From Phragmites australis (Eukaryota > Streptophyta > Magnoliopsida > Poales > Poaceae), in contig NC_084943.1 in the NCBI RefSeq assembly GCF_958298935.1, positions 14,625,001-14,689,000 on the forward strand: a stretch of DNA of 64,000 bases, read 5' to 3'. The translations under genes were made by a program, and so were the position numbers. A model generated the notes under the pieces. It saw nothing but the letters and a program-made list of their open reading frames with translations, made no database searches and had not been told where the DNA came from. How positions within the stretch are numbered: the first letter of the stretch is position 1; the number at the start of each line of letters is the position of its first letter. Of the stretch, positions 22,790 through 34,743 are shown piece after piece.

Positions 22790-23800
22790 TAGTGGATAGA
22801 TGTTGAATACCTAGATCATCTCAAGATGGCGGATGAAAATGGCGACGCAAATTAGTAGAAGAATGCTAGTTGTGCCAGTCAATGCTATCAGGGTAAGATG
22901 GTTGTCATCTCTGAGGTGGTGATGCCAAGTTGTAAGGATGGGTACCAACAAATCTACCATTATTTTCAGGGTCATCAATGTTCTTCAGAGATGGAGGCCT
23001 CAGAAGGAGGGGTCGTTGTGGCATGAAGTCGTTGTGGCATGAAGTCGTCATCATCATGTTGAGCTATCACGGTACTAGCACGTCATATTTCCTTGTCGGT
23101 TGTACGGCATCCTGATGTGGTGCGTGAACGTCCTCTTGCAGTGTCCCTTGAACCTTCTCCTATATTGCTGCTGTAACGTTGAGGCATTAGGGGCATGATA
23201 TCATCCTCCTCATTGTCGTCGTCAATTTGTGGGTGAGTAGTAAAGGGCACCCCTGTACCCCTTAGGTTCGCTAAACGTCGTTGTCTTTTATGCGAAACCG
23301 TGCATCACACCCCCGCCGAAGAGCATATACATCGTCAAGAAGTTTGTGATTTTTTTTGATCAACTGTGCGTCTTTCGGGAACGCCTAATGCAAAAGAGGA
23401 GCATTTGAATCAATAGAAAAAAGATACATAGTATAACCAAATAGAAAATGACAAACCTGAATGTGGGATGCTTACTTGTCAAGCAACATCATTATTGTTC
23501 TTTGCCTCCTAAAGAAACCTAGCACAGAAGGATGGTTGGCTAGTTCGCACACCCTGAGATACGTTTGACGCTGCTTGTGCAAGAGGGCCCTAAGGTCCTC
23601 AGTGGTTACATGTTAGAGCGGAGTGGTTAATGCAGAACAGAAGGGTTTTGCATGCAATTTGGCCACGGCTTGGATTAGGTTGTTCTCCTTGAAGGGATCA
23701 TCCTTCCCTTCATGCACAACCTGTAAGGAGGCATTAAGTGCTATATGGATCATTTTAGGTGTCCATATAAAGCATGTACTCAAAGATCCCGCCATAGATT
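22790..23800 (-). pseudogene. Myb/SANT-like DNA-binding protein fragment inside MULE2
   Basis: On the minus strand 23795-23500 reads a WTPKMIHIALNASLQVV block, DDPFKENN, then PLHKQR-YLRVCELANQ-like residues. This is the layout of Myb/SANT-like domains (WTxxM...L...G...F...A...Y...LxxQ) found in Harbinger-associated and other plant proteins. Further on, about 23400-23000 reads QLIKKNHKLLDDVYALRRG and then a Pro/Asp/Arg-rich tail, with stops and frame changes. MULE3 lacks this block entirely. Domain assignment rests on pattern only. Confidence 0.42.
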
Positions 23801-24653
23801 TATTGATCGTTCACTGCAACATCAAAACGCGAGTCCCCAATTATTTAAGAAATATTAAATAAGTATTAAATAACATAATTAATATGTAACAAAGCTTAAT
23901 AAATAACTAACAAATAAATTAAAAATAATTCATCCCTAAAGGTTTGGAATTTATTGTAATTGGCTGTGATTACATGATTTTGGATGCCCCTTTGCTTGCA
24001 TAATAGACTTCGCATGGGTATAGAAGTAACATATATCCCTTTGATCTTAATCCAAAGTGAAAGCCTGCTTTAAGCATTTATCCTGAAGCAAGTAATCCTT
24101 GTGTATTGAACGGTTCATACAATCACATGGTTGATGCTAGAGCTATAATTAATGTTAGTCCCAGAGGTACTGGTGTTACAATCCCAATCTATGCCAGTCC
24201 CCAAGGTGCTCGTGCTACAACATTAGCTCATGCTACCACATTAATCATAAGAGGATGCTACCACAAGCATTGGCGTGTCTAAAGCCTGAGTCAGGATAGA
24301 GGTGTTGTTATTTCATCGTTTGGTCTAAAGGCTGCCCAAAACTTCGACATCAAAGCCGAGGATGAGGAATGGGTCAACCTGTTGAAGAAGTTGCGGTTAC
24401 ATGGGATTAAGAAATGTAATAATGACATGGTAAGTAGTACATAGAAAGTGGACACGTCCGAATATGTAAGACTAGTTCGCGAATCAAAGATGCATCATGA
24501 AACAAACATGTAAGTTACAATAGAAAAGGTAAAATCCTACTGTTGTCTCCCCCACTGCTGCCAGCCATTCCCACCATCATGGTCCCATAGCCGCTCCTGC
24601 TCGTTCGCCCTCACGTGGACCCTAGAGTAGGTCAGGGCGTTCGGTGGACCAAC

Positions 24654-25969
24654 CACTATGTGAAAAAAGTCATTAGTGACGAGTGATAACCGGCATTAGT
24701 GACGGGTCCTATCCCTGTCATTTCTATCACATCACTAATGATAGGTCATTAGTGACGGGTGATGACCCGTCACTAATTTGGTCATTAGTAATGGGTCATA
24801 ATCATGACCTGTCACTAATATTCAATCATTAGTGGCAGGTCGTAACAGTGACCGGTCACTATTGATTATACATTAGTGAGGGGTTGTAATCTTGACCCGT
24901 CACTAATGACCGATGAACATTTTTTGTATTTTTTAGACACAAAAGTCAAAAAAAAAATTTCACCCGAGCCATCCCAACGCAGGCTAATCCCATATGCCTC
25001 ACAAGCCAAGCTTTTTTTCACATTGTTTTCAAGTTTGCGTTCCATGGGAATTGAACCCGCGACCTCCACTTTGCGTGTGTAGCCACCTTACCACCTCTGC
25101 TATCACATAGTTGTGATAGAAACCGGATATTTATCCTTTTAACCTTCTTTGCCGAAGGTCATTAGTGATTTGTCATAACCATGATCCGTCATTAATGACT
25201 AATTTTGCCAAATTTCATCAATGGTTATAATTTGATAGGTGACCCGGAGCGCATTCGGTAAAACGGGCATAACTTTTGCATACAGACTCTGATTTTGACA
25301 TTTTTTGACTCTACAGGCATCTAAAAAATGATATATCCATTTCTCTCTGACTTTGTTAGATTTAGAGAATTTTGGAGGCCAAAACTGGCTTGGAATATTG
25401 AGTTCTTGGCCACGGAAGTTTCTGCATCGCTTTCAGAACGTGCGTTTGTGTCCATAGCCGCCATACTTTATATCAAACTTGAGCAGAGATATACAATAGT
25501 TCCTATTCTAGTGCTACTGAGGTGAGAAAATAAGAGAAAAATAAAATAAATATAAAAAGTATTTACGAATACCGTCATTAGTGACGGATTACAAGTTGAC
25601 CCATAACTAATGATTGGCATAGGAAGATCCATCACTAATGAGTGGATCATTAGTGACGGATCAAGTTGTGACCCATCACTAATGACTGGCCAAGGATAAC
25701 CCGTCACTGATGACCTTATCGACGGATCACAAGTTGACGCGTCATTAATGACTGGCCTAGGATGACCTGTCACTGATGACTGGCCTACGACGTCATGTTA
25801 CGACCCATCACTAATGACCACTCTTTAGTAACATGTCTATATCTGGTCCCGATTAGAAGGGACATTAGTGACGCGTCCTTATTAGACCCGTCATTAATAG
25901 GATATTAGTGACGTGTGTTGAGCAGCCATCACTAATGTAGTATCTCCTTTGCTGGTTTCTTATATAGTG
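24654..25969. mobile_element. Non-autonomous CACTA element in the PMD gene
   Basis: The termini CACTATGTGAAAAAAG and (inverse) CACTATATAAGAAACC are flanked by AAC on both sides (24651-24653 and 25970-25972), the 3 bp duplication expected of CACTA transposons. Subterminal regions are packed with ATTAGTGACGGGT in both orientations. MULE3 shows the uninterrupted site (GGACCAAC followed directly by ATGCATGGTAGGCC, about 41471-41493). No transposase is encoded. It interrupts the last PMD exon. Confidence 0.95.
25040..25110 (-). other. tRNA-like sequence inside the CACTA element
   Basis: On the minus strand a TAGCAGAGGTGG A-box-like element (25102-25091) is followed after ~35 bases by GGGTTCAATTCCC (25058-25046), a canonical B-box. 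The stretch between has the length of tRNA D-arm to T-arm. A full cloverleaf with acceptor stem was not evident, so it is more likely a tRNA pseudogene or SINE head than a working tRNA. Confidence 0.45.
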
Positions 25970-28900
25970 AACCTACTTGATAGGCCTAGTAGTGATCACA
26001 GGTGTCAAGGCCTCCTCCTGGGTCTGCTGTGTCAGTAGTAGAGCACTGAGCAACTGAGACCACGTGACGACATCATAGTCTGGTGTGGCCTCGAAGAAGT
26101 CCCTCACAAGGTTGAACGGGGGGTCTGGCCCAGACTCAACCTCTTGACTCGGGTATGATGACTGCGATGGTGCTACCGTCATCCATGTATAATCACTCGA
26201 GGGGCCTGCAAATGAATGAATTTATTAGGTACGGTAATTGTGCAAATGAATGTATTAGTATAAAATGCAATGTTGTACCTGTATGGTATGCAAGTGTAGC
26301 AGCAGACGACCAGGCATGAGTGTCGAAGTAGGATGTGAACGATGGAGATCCGAACGGTGGGTGTGCGAACGATCGAGGTGCAGATATGAAATATATTAGA
26401 TATACTATTAAATATATTGAATGTGGTAGTATATTGGCACCATTACTTGAGAGGCCTGCGAACGGTGAAGGTGTCAGTACTAGCCATAGTTTAGGTGTCA
26501 GAGTCGGTAAGTATGTATGTGCACCTAATATTTTTTTAAAGTTAATGTATCAGTAACAAAAGAATATCGCTAACCGTCATGCGTATGAAAAAGTGTACCT
26601 GTTGTGTCCAGCCCTGGAGGCCGTGGTCGAGGTGACGGTGTGGATGTTGGTTCCGGTGGAGGTTGTTGCACATTAGACTTCCTAGACGACTCTGCGTGGC
26701 CCTCACTCAACCTGGAAGGAGCATCGGTGACGTCTGCGGTGGATCGGCATGAGATAAGCTTCAGGGTCCGCGCGGTCTAATAAAAAACATGCTTGACAAA
26801 TCTTGTTACATCCGCCACACTAAGCTGTATCCCTTGCCTGAGACGCTCCATGGTTCCAGCCGTGTCCCTATGTATATCATATATGATATCAGCCTGTTGA
26901 AACAAATATGAAATGAGACTTCTAGTTTATAGTGGTTCTTATGAGATTATATGATAAATAAAGGAGACGTTAATTAAACATACCGCTAATGTAGCGCCCT
27001 CGTCCCAATGGCCTGGGTAGGCCTCCGTAGTCGAAGCGGCTGAACAGTATCTGGGGTGTAGGTGACCCGTGTACGTGTACGCGGGACATACCACCTCAAG
27101 TACTCCTCGAAGCTCAGGTCGGCGAAGGACGAGGCTCCTCGATGACATCCTCAAGGGCATGGGCCCATGCCGAGACGTTTGGCGCCAAGCGATCTACCCA
27201 GAGGTTACCACCTGGTTGGCCCTTACGTGTATACCTGTAAGTCAACCACATTAGATAGACTATAAATGAGACGAATGCTATGGATTATACATTTGATTTT
27301 AGTTACATGTGAATGTGGCCCGGAATCGTGCGAATGTTGATGAGGGGGAACACCTAGAAGCGTCTGAACTGTCTCATCATGTGGTAGGGTGAGTACTTCT
27401 TGACGTAGATGTCGAAGATGAGCGGCTTCTTCGTAAGCTAGTAGTCCTCGTCGTGATTGCACAACGAAGATAGACCAAAATACGCACATGCTTGTATCAT
27501 CAAGCGGCTATAGGGGGTCCATATCACGTCCTCTGGACGTAGATGATCGAACTGCAACCTAAAAAGCTCGTACGCGCTATGGGCCAGCTCGAGCGCCCAA
27601 TGCGGCTGTGGAGAAAAATAGTAAAAACTAGAACTAAAACATGTGGCAAGTGAAGCAGAGCTATATTTCATACATACCCGATGTGGACACCACAACGAGC
27701 CCATGGTGGGCCCATCCTCCTCGGGTTCCCCGTGCCATTCCTCAGGGTACAGGGACTGATCCACAACGGGCCGGCCAATCGTGAACCGCTCATATGACCA
27801 CAACTGCAGCAGGAGTGGGCACTCAGCAAATGTGGATTGTGGCTCCTTCTTCGTGCAGGCGTCGCACAAGGCTCGATACATCACCGCTAGGACAACGGAG
27901 GCCTAGCTCAACTAGGGGACATCATCGGGCTCCGCATCTACGATCCCCCTCGCGTACGGAACAAGGGCCATCGACACTAGGTGGCCTTGGCCGCTGGTGA
28001 ACATAACCCGGCTAAACAACCAAAGTAGGTAGGCCTCCAAGTGCCTCAAGACTGAGTACACACAGGCGTTCTAGTGGATGTATGCAGGCTTGAAGTAATA
28101 CAAATGATGATGAGTAAAATATCTTTGAAATCATACAGTAAATGAGAAGGTAAATTGCAAGGTACCTATAACTGGAGGATCCACTTCTTCATGGGTCCTC
28201 GCGGATCTGGCAGGAACTTGGGCACGTAGGTGGGTGAGTCGTTCATTCGCTAAACAGGGGCAAACCGCTGGTGCATGATGTTCATCTAGTTTGCATCCAC
28301 ACCGACGACTCCAACGGCGGCTCTGGTGCAAGGTAAGCCTAACAAGTAGGCTACATCCTGCAATATCAAAGCCATCTCGCTGTAGGGGAGGTAGAAAGTG
28401 TGGCTCTCAGACCTCCACCAGTTGACCAGTGCAGTGATCAGTGAGCGGTCAAAATAGAATCGCCTCGCCGCTACCTCAAGGTTCTCTGCCGCTTAGGCCT
28501 CCACGAAATGACACAATGGTAGGAATCCAGATGTTGCCAACCTGAACCATTTGGAATATTAAGTGAATGTAGAGCATGCAATAAATAAATAATCAGGCAC
28601 ATACGTAGCTAATTCGCGACATACCGGTGCTTCCAATGATCATACGTAGCTAATTCGCGACATACCGGTGCTTCCAATGATCATCGATCGTAAGTAGCTT
28701 CCCGGGGCCACGTGGTCGGAAAACTCCTAACCCCGTCTAGTGAACAGCAGACAAGAAGCTCAGGGGTCAGTGGGTGCATCATATCTGCATTGAAACCAAA
28801 TATAAACAGTCTGTTACATAAAAATATACACACAATTACGTGAATAGCATATAACATACAGGTACACAAAGTTAATGAACATATTACAACATATAGGTAC

Positions 28901-29018
28901 ACAATCAAATACAAATATAAGGTCCAAATACAACGTACATATGTAAGGCGAAAACCTTATAAATATAATATTGAGATACTCTAAATACATTCACACTTAA
29001 CTATCGTCATGACCCCAC

Positions 29019-31038
29019 CTACACACTAGGTGTATTTTTTGGACAGTACTTGTATGTGTGACCCGTTTCATCGCACTTGCTGCATCACTTCACCCTCGGA
29101 CCTACCTCAGATTCATCCATATCATTTCGAATCTGCCGAATTCATCGACGTCCCAATATGTTCTTCATCCTCTCAAAGTCTGACACATAGATTTGTGAGG
29201 GACCTAGATTACTTGTAAACGTATCAACAATGCTGTAGCCATAAAGCTCATGGTTCCATATGTTCAGTATCTGATCCTTCATAAAGTAGTGGGAAACACA
29301 TTGTCTAGGTAGCATATTGTGCTCCCCACATGCAGCTATGACGCGTGTACACGGCCTGTGTAGCAATTGTGGATTCTGGCACATACAAATGCATGTTTCA
29401 ATCCTAAGCATGCACTCTTGCATATGGCGCTCACGTCTGCCACCCCTACGACCCTTATCGTGGCACAAGACACTAAACTTGTGCTCCGCAGTTCCCTCCT
29501 GATTGGTGTAGTGCATATTTGCCTTCTTTGTGACTTTCTACATGTACCCACATAGCATCGATCCATACAGCATACGGTTATCTATCATTGCCTTTGAAGT
29601 AGTTGCATAGAGATCAATGAAATATTTGCAAATCCCATGCATAATACCTTCAACAATTCAAACAAGTGGGTGCGACTTCATACCCCGCATAAACCAGTTG
29701 TAGACCTCAGCAAGATTAGTTGTCATATCCCATACATTGCCCCTCCAGTGTCGTACATCAATGTCCATTTCTCTCTTGGCTCATTTTATATCCACTGCAA
29801 AAAGTTCCTAACAGCTGACCCTGACCTCCTTACTATCTGGGGATTATCTATTGGGATGGGTCCAAGAGCAACCAAGTCATCTTCTATGTCTGCTAGCTCA
29901 ATTGTCTGTTTTGTGGTTAGTTCGTCTAGTCTTGCCCATAGTATGTTGAACCTTTTATGTTGGTTTTGGCTGCACAATTTCTTGAAAAGATCAATCAAGT
30001 CCTTGTTTTTTAACTGTCTATAAAAGTTTGCACACATATGCCTCATGCACCACTTGCTCTTCAAGTCAGGCCACTTTGCTCTTACACACTGTCGAACACC
30101 GTCGTATTGCATATCCAGCAAAGCCTGCAATAACCCTTCATGTCTATCATGAATCAAACATATATCAGACCAGTTCAGAACAATAGCATGCTTAACTTGC
30201 TCAAGGAACCAATACCAGCTCTCCCTGTTCTCACTCTCTACGAAGGCAAACCCTAGTGGAATGACTTGGTTGTTCCTATTTACCCCAACTGTAGACAATA
30301 TCTGTCATTTATACTTTTTAGTGAGGAACGTCCTGTCCAAGCAAATGATGGGTCGACAATGCCTAAATGCCTTGATGGTTGCCGCAAATGCTCGCTTCCC
30401 TCTATTCTTCACATTAGTCGAGGGGTAATGCTTGATGTCAAAGTAACTCTGCAGAAATAGGAGCATTTCCCTCCTCGTCGAATGAATCCTCATCGGCGAT
30501 GGCTTCCTCCAACTCTTGATCCTCCCTCTCCATCTCTTCAATTATGCTAGGGATGTGCCCCACTCATCAGCTACACCCCTCGGTGGCATCTCTCGCGCAT
30601 CCCAACATCTTGCCCGTCCTATACAGTTGCTAGGTATGCTTCATCCACCATTACATGACTTGTTCCTGCTACTACTTTCGCAATATTTATCTCTGTTGGA
30701 TCCTTCTGGTACGTCTCAGCTAGCAGCACAAGAGGGAGACCACATTTACATGATATATCTACGTACTGCCTCCATGTAGATATCACATTAATCGGGATAA
30801 GCTCCCCAAAGTACCCCTGAGTATCACGGCTTAGCGTAGCTCTTAGCTTAAGCTCATGTTGTTAGGGATCTAGTTGAAAATGGCGCATTATTCACTTGCA
30901 CACACCCACTATGGTCCTCTCATTGGCTCTACTAAGTCTCTTGATGACATGTTAAAATCCAGAGAGATTTACACCACTATGACCATAACCAATTTGACGT
31001 TCACCATAATATATATGAAAATATAATATATCGGACAT
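29019..31038 (-). pseudogene. MULE2 transposase: catalytic, SWIM and zinc-knuckle part
   Basis: The gene starts at 31038 (MSDILYFHIYYGERQIGYG), homologous to the MULE1 start. An internal deletion then removes the DNA-binding region, so EMLLFLQS is followed at once by YFDIKHYPS (about 30450). The catalytic part is well kept: first Asp in PIICLDRTFLTKKYK, YWFLEQVKHAI, second Asp in CLIHDRHEGLLQAL, KWCMRHMCANFY (30298-29786). A SWIM zinc finger follows (29516-29142; C.C then H-x2-C in CMCQNPQLLHRPC), then a CCHC knuckle CSKCDETGHTYKYC just before the stop at 29019. Stops and frameshifts occur between the open segments. MULE transposases cut and reinsert DNA by a DDE mechanism. Confidence 0.9.
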
Positions 31039-31849
31039 TCCTGGAAACATCCGAAAATATGCGCAATGTTAATACCGAAAAATTATACTTTTGATTATCG
31101 AAAATCTAACAAAATTACCGATATTGATGATCACCTAACAATACATTTAGTTCACTACAATCGATATTGCTCCTAAGCAAAGTAACTAATTTAAACTAAT
31201 TAACAATCTATCTATTTAATAAAGTTTCTAATTATCTATAATTATTACTTATATCATTATTATGTAAAATCTAGATAATCGACTACCGTACTCTAAATAC
31301 TACTATACATCTTATGGCTATCCTACTATATTGAAATTGATCTTTACAATATACTATAAAAGATAGCATATCCTACCTTTCTAAATCATAGGTCTTATAT
31401 AATATAACTACTGTTATATCGCTAAACCCAAGATGTAGTGGTACTTTAATTACTAATAAAAATATAAGTCTAGAAGAATTATCGAGAATTGAGATCTAAA
31501 ATCTGCAGATTAAAAACAGTAGAGCTTTGCCATGCTGCCTCCCTCTCCTCTCCTCCCCTCTTTTTTCTTTTCTAGATTTAAATAGCTATTTTAACTAATT
31601 TTCAGTCTTTTTATACTGTGAGGGCAGTGGAGGGGGTGAAAGCGGGAGCTAACCGTCCCCTGCCCGCCCTCTAAGTGGGCTGTAAGGGATGGTAAGAGGT
31701 GGCGCTACCACTGTGGCATCCTTACTGCTCTTTGAAAGGGTTGTCCTTTCAGAGAACGGCAAGTACCTATTTGTACAAATATTATCATTAGAGGTCTATT
31801 TATTTAAATATTAATAATTAAAAATAAAAAATAAAAAAACAGTATTAGC

Positions 31850-32471
31850 CCACTTACCAAATGAGTAAAGTCTGAGAAAAGAAAACGCCCATAACTTCCC
31901 AAGGTCCGTTTTCATCGGCTGCGGCCCGGAAATTTTCTTTATTTTGAACCGTTTTTTTAGTTTGAAACTAATATTTGATTATGTACTATATCTATGATTT
32001 TGTGCCTTTAAACACTTTAAATGGTTTGATTAAAAAATTCTAAATCTTGTTCAACTTTTTTATACGCTAATTCAACATTTTTACATAAAATGTTGAATTA
32101 GTATTTTAAAATATTGATACATTCAAAATGTTAAATTTTTAACAAAACATAAAAATAAAATATTTTCATATTATATATTATTTTTAAAATTAATTCTTAG
32201 CAACATAATGGTTCAAATGGATTCAAAAACGGAATTACAGTTTAAAAGAAAATATATTTCACAAATTAAAATTTAATCCCACCATACCTTTCCCGCAGTC
32301 AACACGTGGCAGCGCCCCACTCGCGCCCGCTCCACACTTGCACCCACACCCGTGACTGCCCTGTGCCCACTCCGCACTCGCTCCACAGTGCATCATAGCC
32401 ATCCATTAGGGCCTCGCATGGATCTAAAACACTGATCTACCCCGAAACTCCTTACAGGCGCGATACATATA
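31850..32471. other. AT-rich stretch, nothing recognised
   Basis: Lies between MULE2 and a small MULE-like MITE. It has long A/T runs, one GC-rich patch (about 32290-32400) and only short frames. No exon, RNA or terminal repeat was recognised. Confidence 0.5.
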
Positions 32472-32481
32472 GGAAATCCGA

Positions 32482-33078
32482 CCTTTTTATGTTTATGTTT
32501 TTTAAATAGAAAATTTGCAAAAATAGATGTAAGTTTTGAAAAATCGCACATCTATACTCTTGTCGTGTCACCCTTCCAATGAGCCATATGTTTAGAAAAA
32601 TTAACATGTCACGACATATTAAAAAAATAAGAATACAACATTCTATTGCTCTTAAAATTCAAACACTATATAAATAGTCATGAAAAATTCTGAAAACAAA
32701 TAATGATGTAGAGGATACTATCATCTAGCTCTCAAAATAATTTCAGCTCAACACATTAATAGTTAAAAAAACAAATTTGAGGCATCTGTAAATTTGTTTT
32801 TCTCATTGTACATATCATATTTTTGTCTGAACATTTTTGCAGAGTTAGATAATAGCATCCTATACACCATAAATTTTTTTAGAAGTTATAATGATTATTT
32901 CGATAGTGTTTTGAATTTTGAGAGCATAGTAACGCAATATTATAAACCTATCACCCATTTAAAGGATAACAGGTTTTTCACCCTTTCAATAGACGCCAGG
33001 AGTACAAATTTGCAATTTTTCAAATAGACACTTATTTTTACAATTTTCTATTTAAGAAATATAAAAATAAAAAATCTA
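32482..33078. mobile_element. Small non-autonomous MULE (597 bp)
   Basis: Flanked by identical GGAAATCCGA (32472-32481 and 33079-33088), which contains a 9 bp duplication. Ends read TTTTTAAATAGAAAATT inward on the left and, in inverse, TTCTTAAATAGAAAATT on the right, with the similarity continuing for about 70 bp. The interior has no coding potential. The terminal motif differs from that of MULE1-3, so it is a separate subfamily. Confidence 0.82.
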
Positions 33079-33088
33079 GGAAATCCGA

Positions 33089-33928
33089 GGTTTTTCATTT
33101 CTTTGGGGAGAGGCCCAGGTTCATTATGGCCTATATGGCCCATGGTCTACTCGTGGGTCTAAGGGCGATTGCCTCATAAGTGGCCCACTTATCTAGGCTT
33201 TGAGTGTATGTCAACCATATTATTCTTAAAAAATGTCATCCCTATTATAATATTGAGATAGATGCAACAGTTTAATTAATTAAGATTATCATGTACCATG
33301 TATTTTCCTAAAAAAAATAAAGCGCCATGCATAATTTTTTTTTGTATTTCATTTCCTAAGTAAAGGTAAGACCTTTGTATTCACGGTTCTCCAACCAAAA
33401 TTGTATGTGAAAATTAATTGCTAAGTACTTTATCTGCATTATTGGTAGTATAGGCGGTTCATGCATATTTAGGTTTATAGAATTGGAAGGTACTTGGGGA
33501 ATGTCTCATTTCTTCTAGTATGTTTCATCAGCTTTATGTGACATCCGCTGGCTGCAACATCCACCATCTAAGTAGTTGTATCCCATCTACTAGTCGAAGG
33601 TGTTCTTGTGATATGATGTCACTCATTCTGAAGATGTTGTACACGTTCATGATTCACTGCCTTTCTCGCGATTGATCTTCATCGCCTGGAACCCGCTAAT
33701 GACGGTTGTGATCGGTGTCCATTGCGGAGAAGACATCTCCCCAACGGCACCCCTCACCATCTATAAAATGACACAAATCAATGAATTGATCATCGGTTTT
33801 CCTATTTCAACTACCGTCTCTCGTTCATTTACGACACGTTAGCAGCTACGTTGTATCCAATTCGAGCGACATAGCCACACAACAATCACAGAAGAACAGA
33901 GCAAGAACAAGAACACAGAAGGTGAGAA
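33089..33928. other. Non-coding stretch, nothing certain
   Basis: Mixed sequence. The phrase GATGTCACTCATTCTGAAGATG (about 33617-33638) resembles part of the low-copy block near 46600, so this may be an older copy of that block. No exon can be supported. Confidence 0.4.
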
Positions 33929-34357
33929 ATGGAGCACACTAACCTTCAACCTCTGATGCACGCACACGAAGAAGATGGGTTTGATTTCATCGGACCGGCG
34001 CGCCTCTTGCGCGTGGCTCTTCAAGCCGCTCACCGGCAGCATCTTGAACCCGCCGGAGCTCTTCCGTCCGCTGTCTCCAACCGACGCCCCGCCCTCGCAT
34101 GTCGTCTCCCTTGTATGTCAACCTCGGCGGAGGCGATCCTCCTCTTTCCTCCAGTGGCGCTGACGAAATGGCCGACGCGCCGCTGCTCCTCCAGCGATGC
34201 CTTGCGCGCATCGTGTGTGGGCGCTACGACAGCGGCGGCCAGCGGCCACCATGGCCGGCCGAGGTCCATCCATCCTCCGGCGGCGCCCTCTACACCCTCC
34301 GGCGGCGCCTCCCGTCCTCTGCCGTCCGAAGGCGCCTTACTCTTCGTCTTCGTGTGA
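33929..34357 (+). other. GC-rich open segment, possible captured or decayed gene fragment
   Basis: A GC-rich island of about 400 bp in AT-rich surroundings is open in several frames on both strands. The plus-strand frames at 33975-34163 (AWLFKPLTGSILNPPELF) and 34099-34365 look most protein-like, but I recognise no domain. It is followed at 34350 by the recurrent block that also follows exon-like sequence at 46650. It may be a remnant of one low-copy gene family. Confidence 0.3.
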
Positions 34358-34743
34358 GTGCCTAATGTGGCATCCACTCACCCAAAAAATAAGTATAAAA
34401 GAATCTATAGATGTGATTACAACTCACAATATTAATACTGGCCAGAGTTCAGAGTAATCGATCCCTATCGATGGATGCGATGGAATCTTTATAATATGAA
34501 CTAAGTTACAATACAACCATCAACTTGCACCAGTATATTTACGTGAGAACATCCATCAGACGTACTTGCCGAGTCAGCCAAAACATGTTTTTCCTTTAGT
34601 CGCTTCTGATTTATGATGCAAGGAACGCCACTACAAGCATCGCTCTACATATGCCGCTTTACAGTGATGGATGATGCGTGGCTTGCATCTTCCATGTGAT
34701 CAGAGATCGATTATAATTTGATTGATGTCAGGATAATTTCTGA
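34355..34743 (+). repeat. Low-copy block B, copy 1
   Basis: It starts GTGAGTGCCTAATGTGGCATCC and continues CTCACCCAA, AATAAGTATAAAAGAATCTA and GTGATTACAACTCACAATAT. The same order of phrases occurs at 36225-36440 and 46650-46830. It is non-coding and its origin is unclear; the copies have diverged by substitutions and small gaps. Confidence 0.7.

Larger units (their letters stand above)
24537..28541 (-). pseudogene. MULE2 plant mobile domain (PMD) protein gene
   Basis: PMD (aminotransferase-like plant mobile domain) proteins occur in plant transposons and in host factors such as MAIN/MAIL1. The minus strand from 28541 encodes GFLPLCHFVEA, then FYFDRSLITALVNWWR, ETHTFxLP-like SESHTFYLPYSEMALILQDV and AYLLGLP, the N-terminal PMD block. 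Later exons give RHLEAYLLWLF (about 28040), ALCDACTKKEPQ and LLQLWSYERF.IGRP (27885-27740), and GPTMGSLWCPHR (27700). RLQFDHLRPEDVIWTPYS follows (about 27560), then YSPYHMMRQFR (27380). C-terminal exons follow at 27240-26990, 26890-26600 and 26182-25973, and after the CACTA insert the stop at 24537. Several stops occur. It is the best preserved PMD copy here. Confidence 0.82.
20857..31842 (-). mobile_element. MULE2, 11 kb Mutator-like element
   Basis: The left end (TTTTTTTATATTTTTATTATTAATAT..., then TATTTAAATAAATAG) is matched in inverse by the right end (CTATTTATTTAAATATTAATAATT...AAATAAAAAAA at about 31795-31842). Inner terminal sequence on both sides has the GTAAGGATxCCA and CTCTCAGAGGGCGG motifs of the family. 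No clear 9 bp duplication was found, so the exact borders are uncertain. On the minus strand it carries transposase, PMD gene and GRF gene, plus a Myb/SANT-like fragment. A CACTA element interrupts the PMD gene. It begins only 58 bp after the MULE1 target duplication. Confidence 0.85.

Noticed and set aside
25040..25110. Functional tRNA gene
   Set aside because: A- and B-box-like parts are present, but no convincing acceptor stem or standard anticodon loop was seen.
27794..28000. Plus-strand frames over the PMD gene
   Set aside because: Antisense to recognised PMD exons in both MULE2 and MULE3.
33987..34377. Overlapping open frames on both strands in a GC-rich island, considered as an F-box/DUF gene
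   Set aside because: No conserved motif could be matched; kept only as an unidentified fragment.
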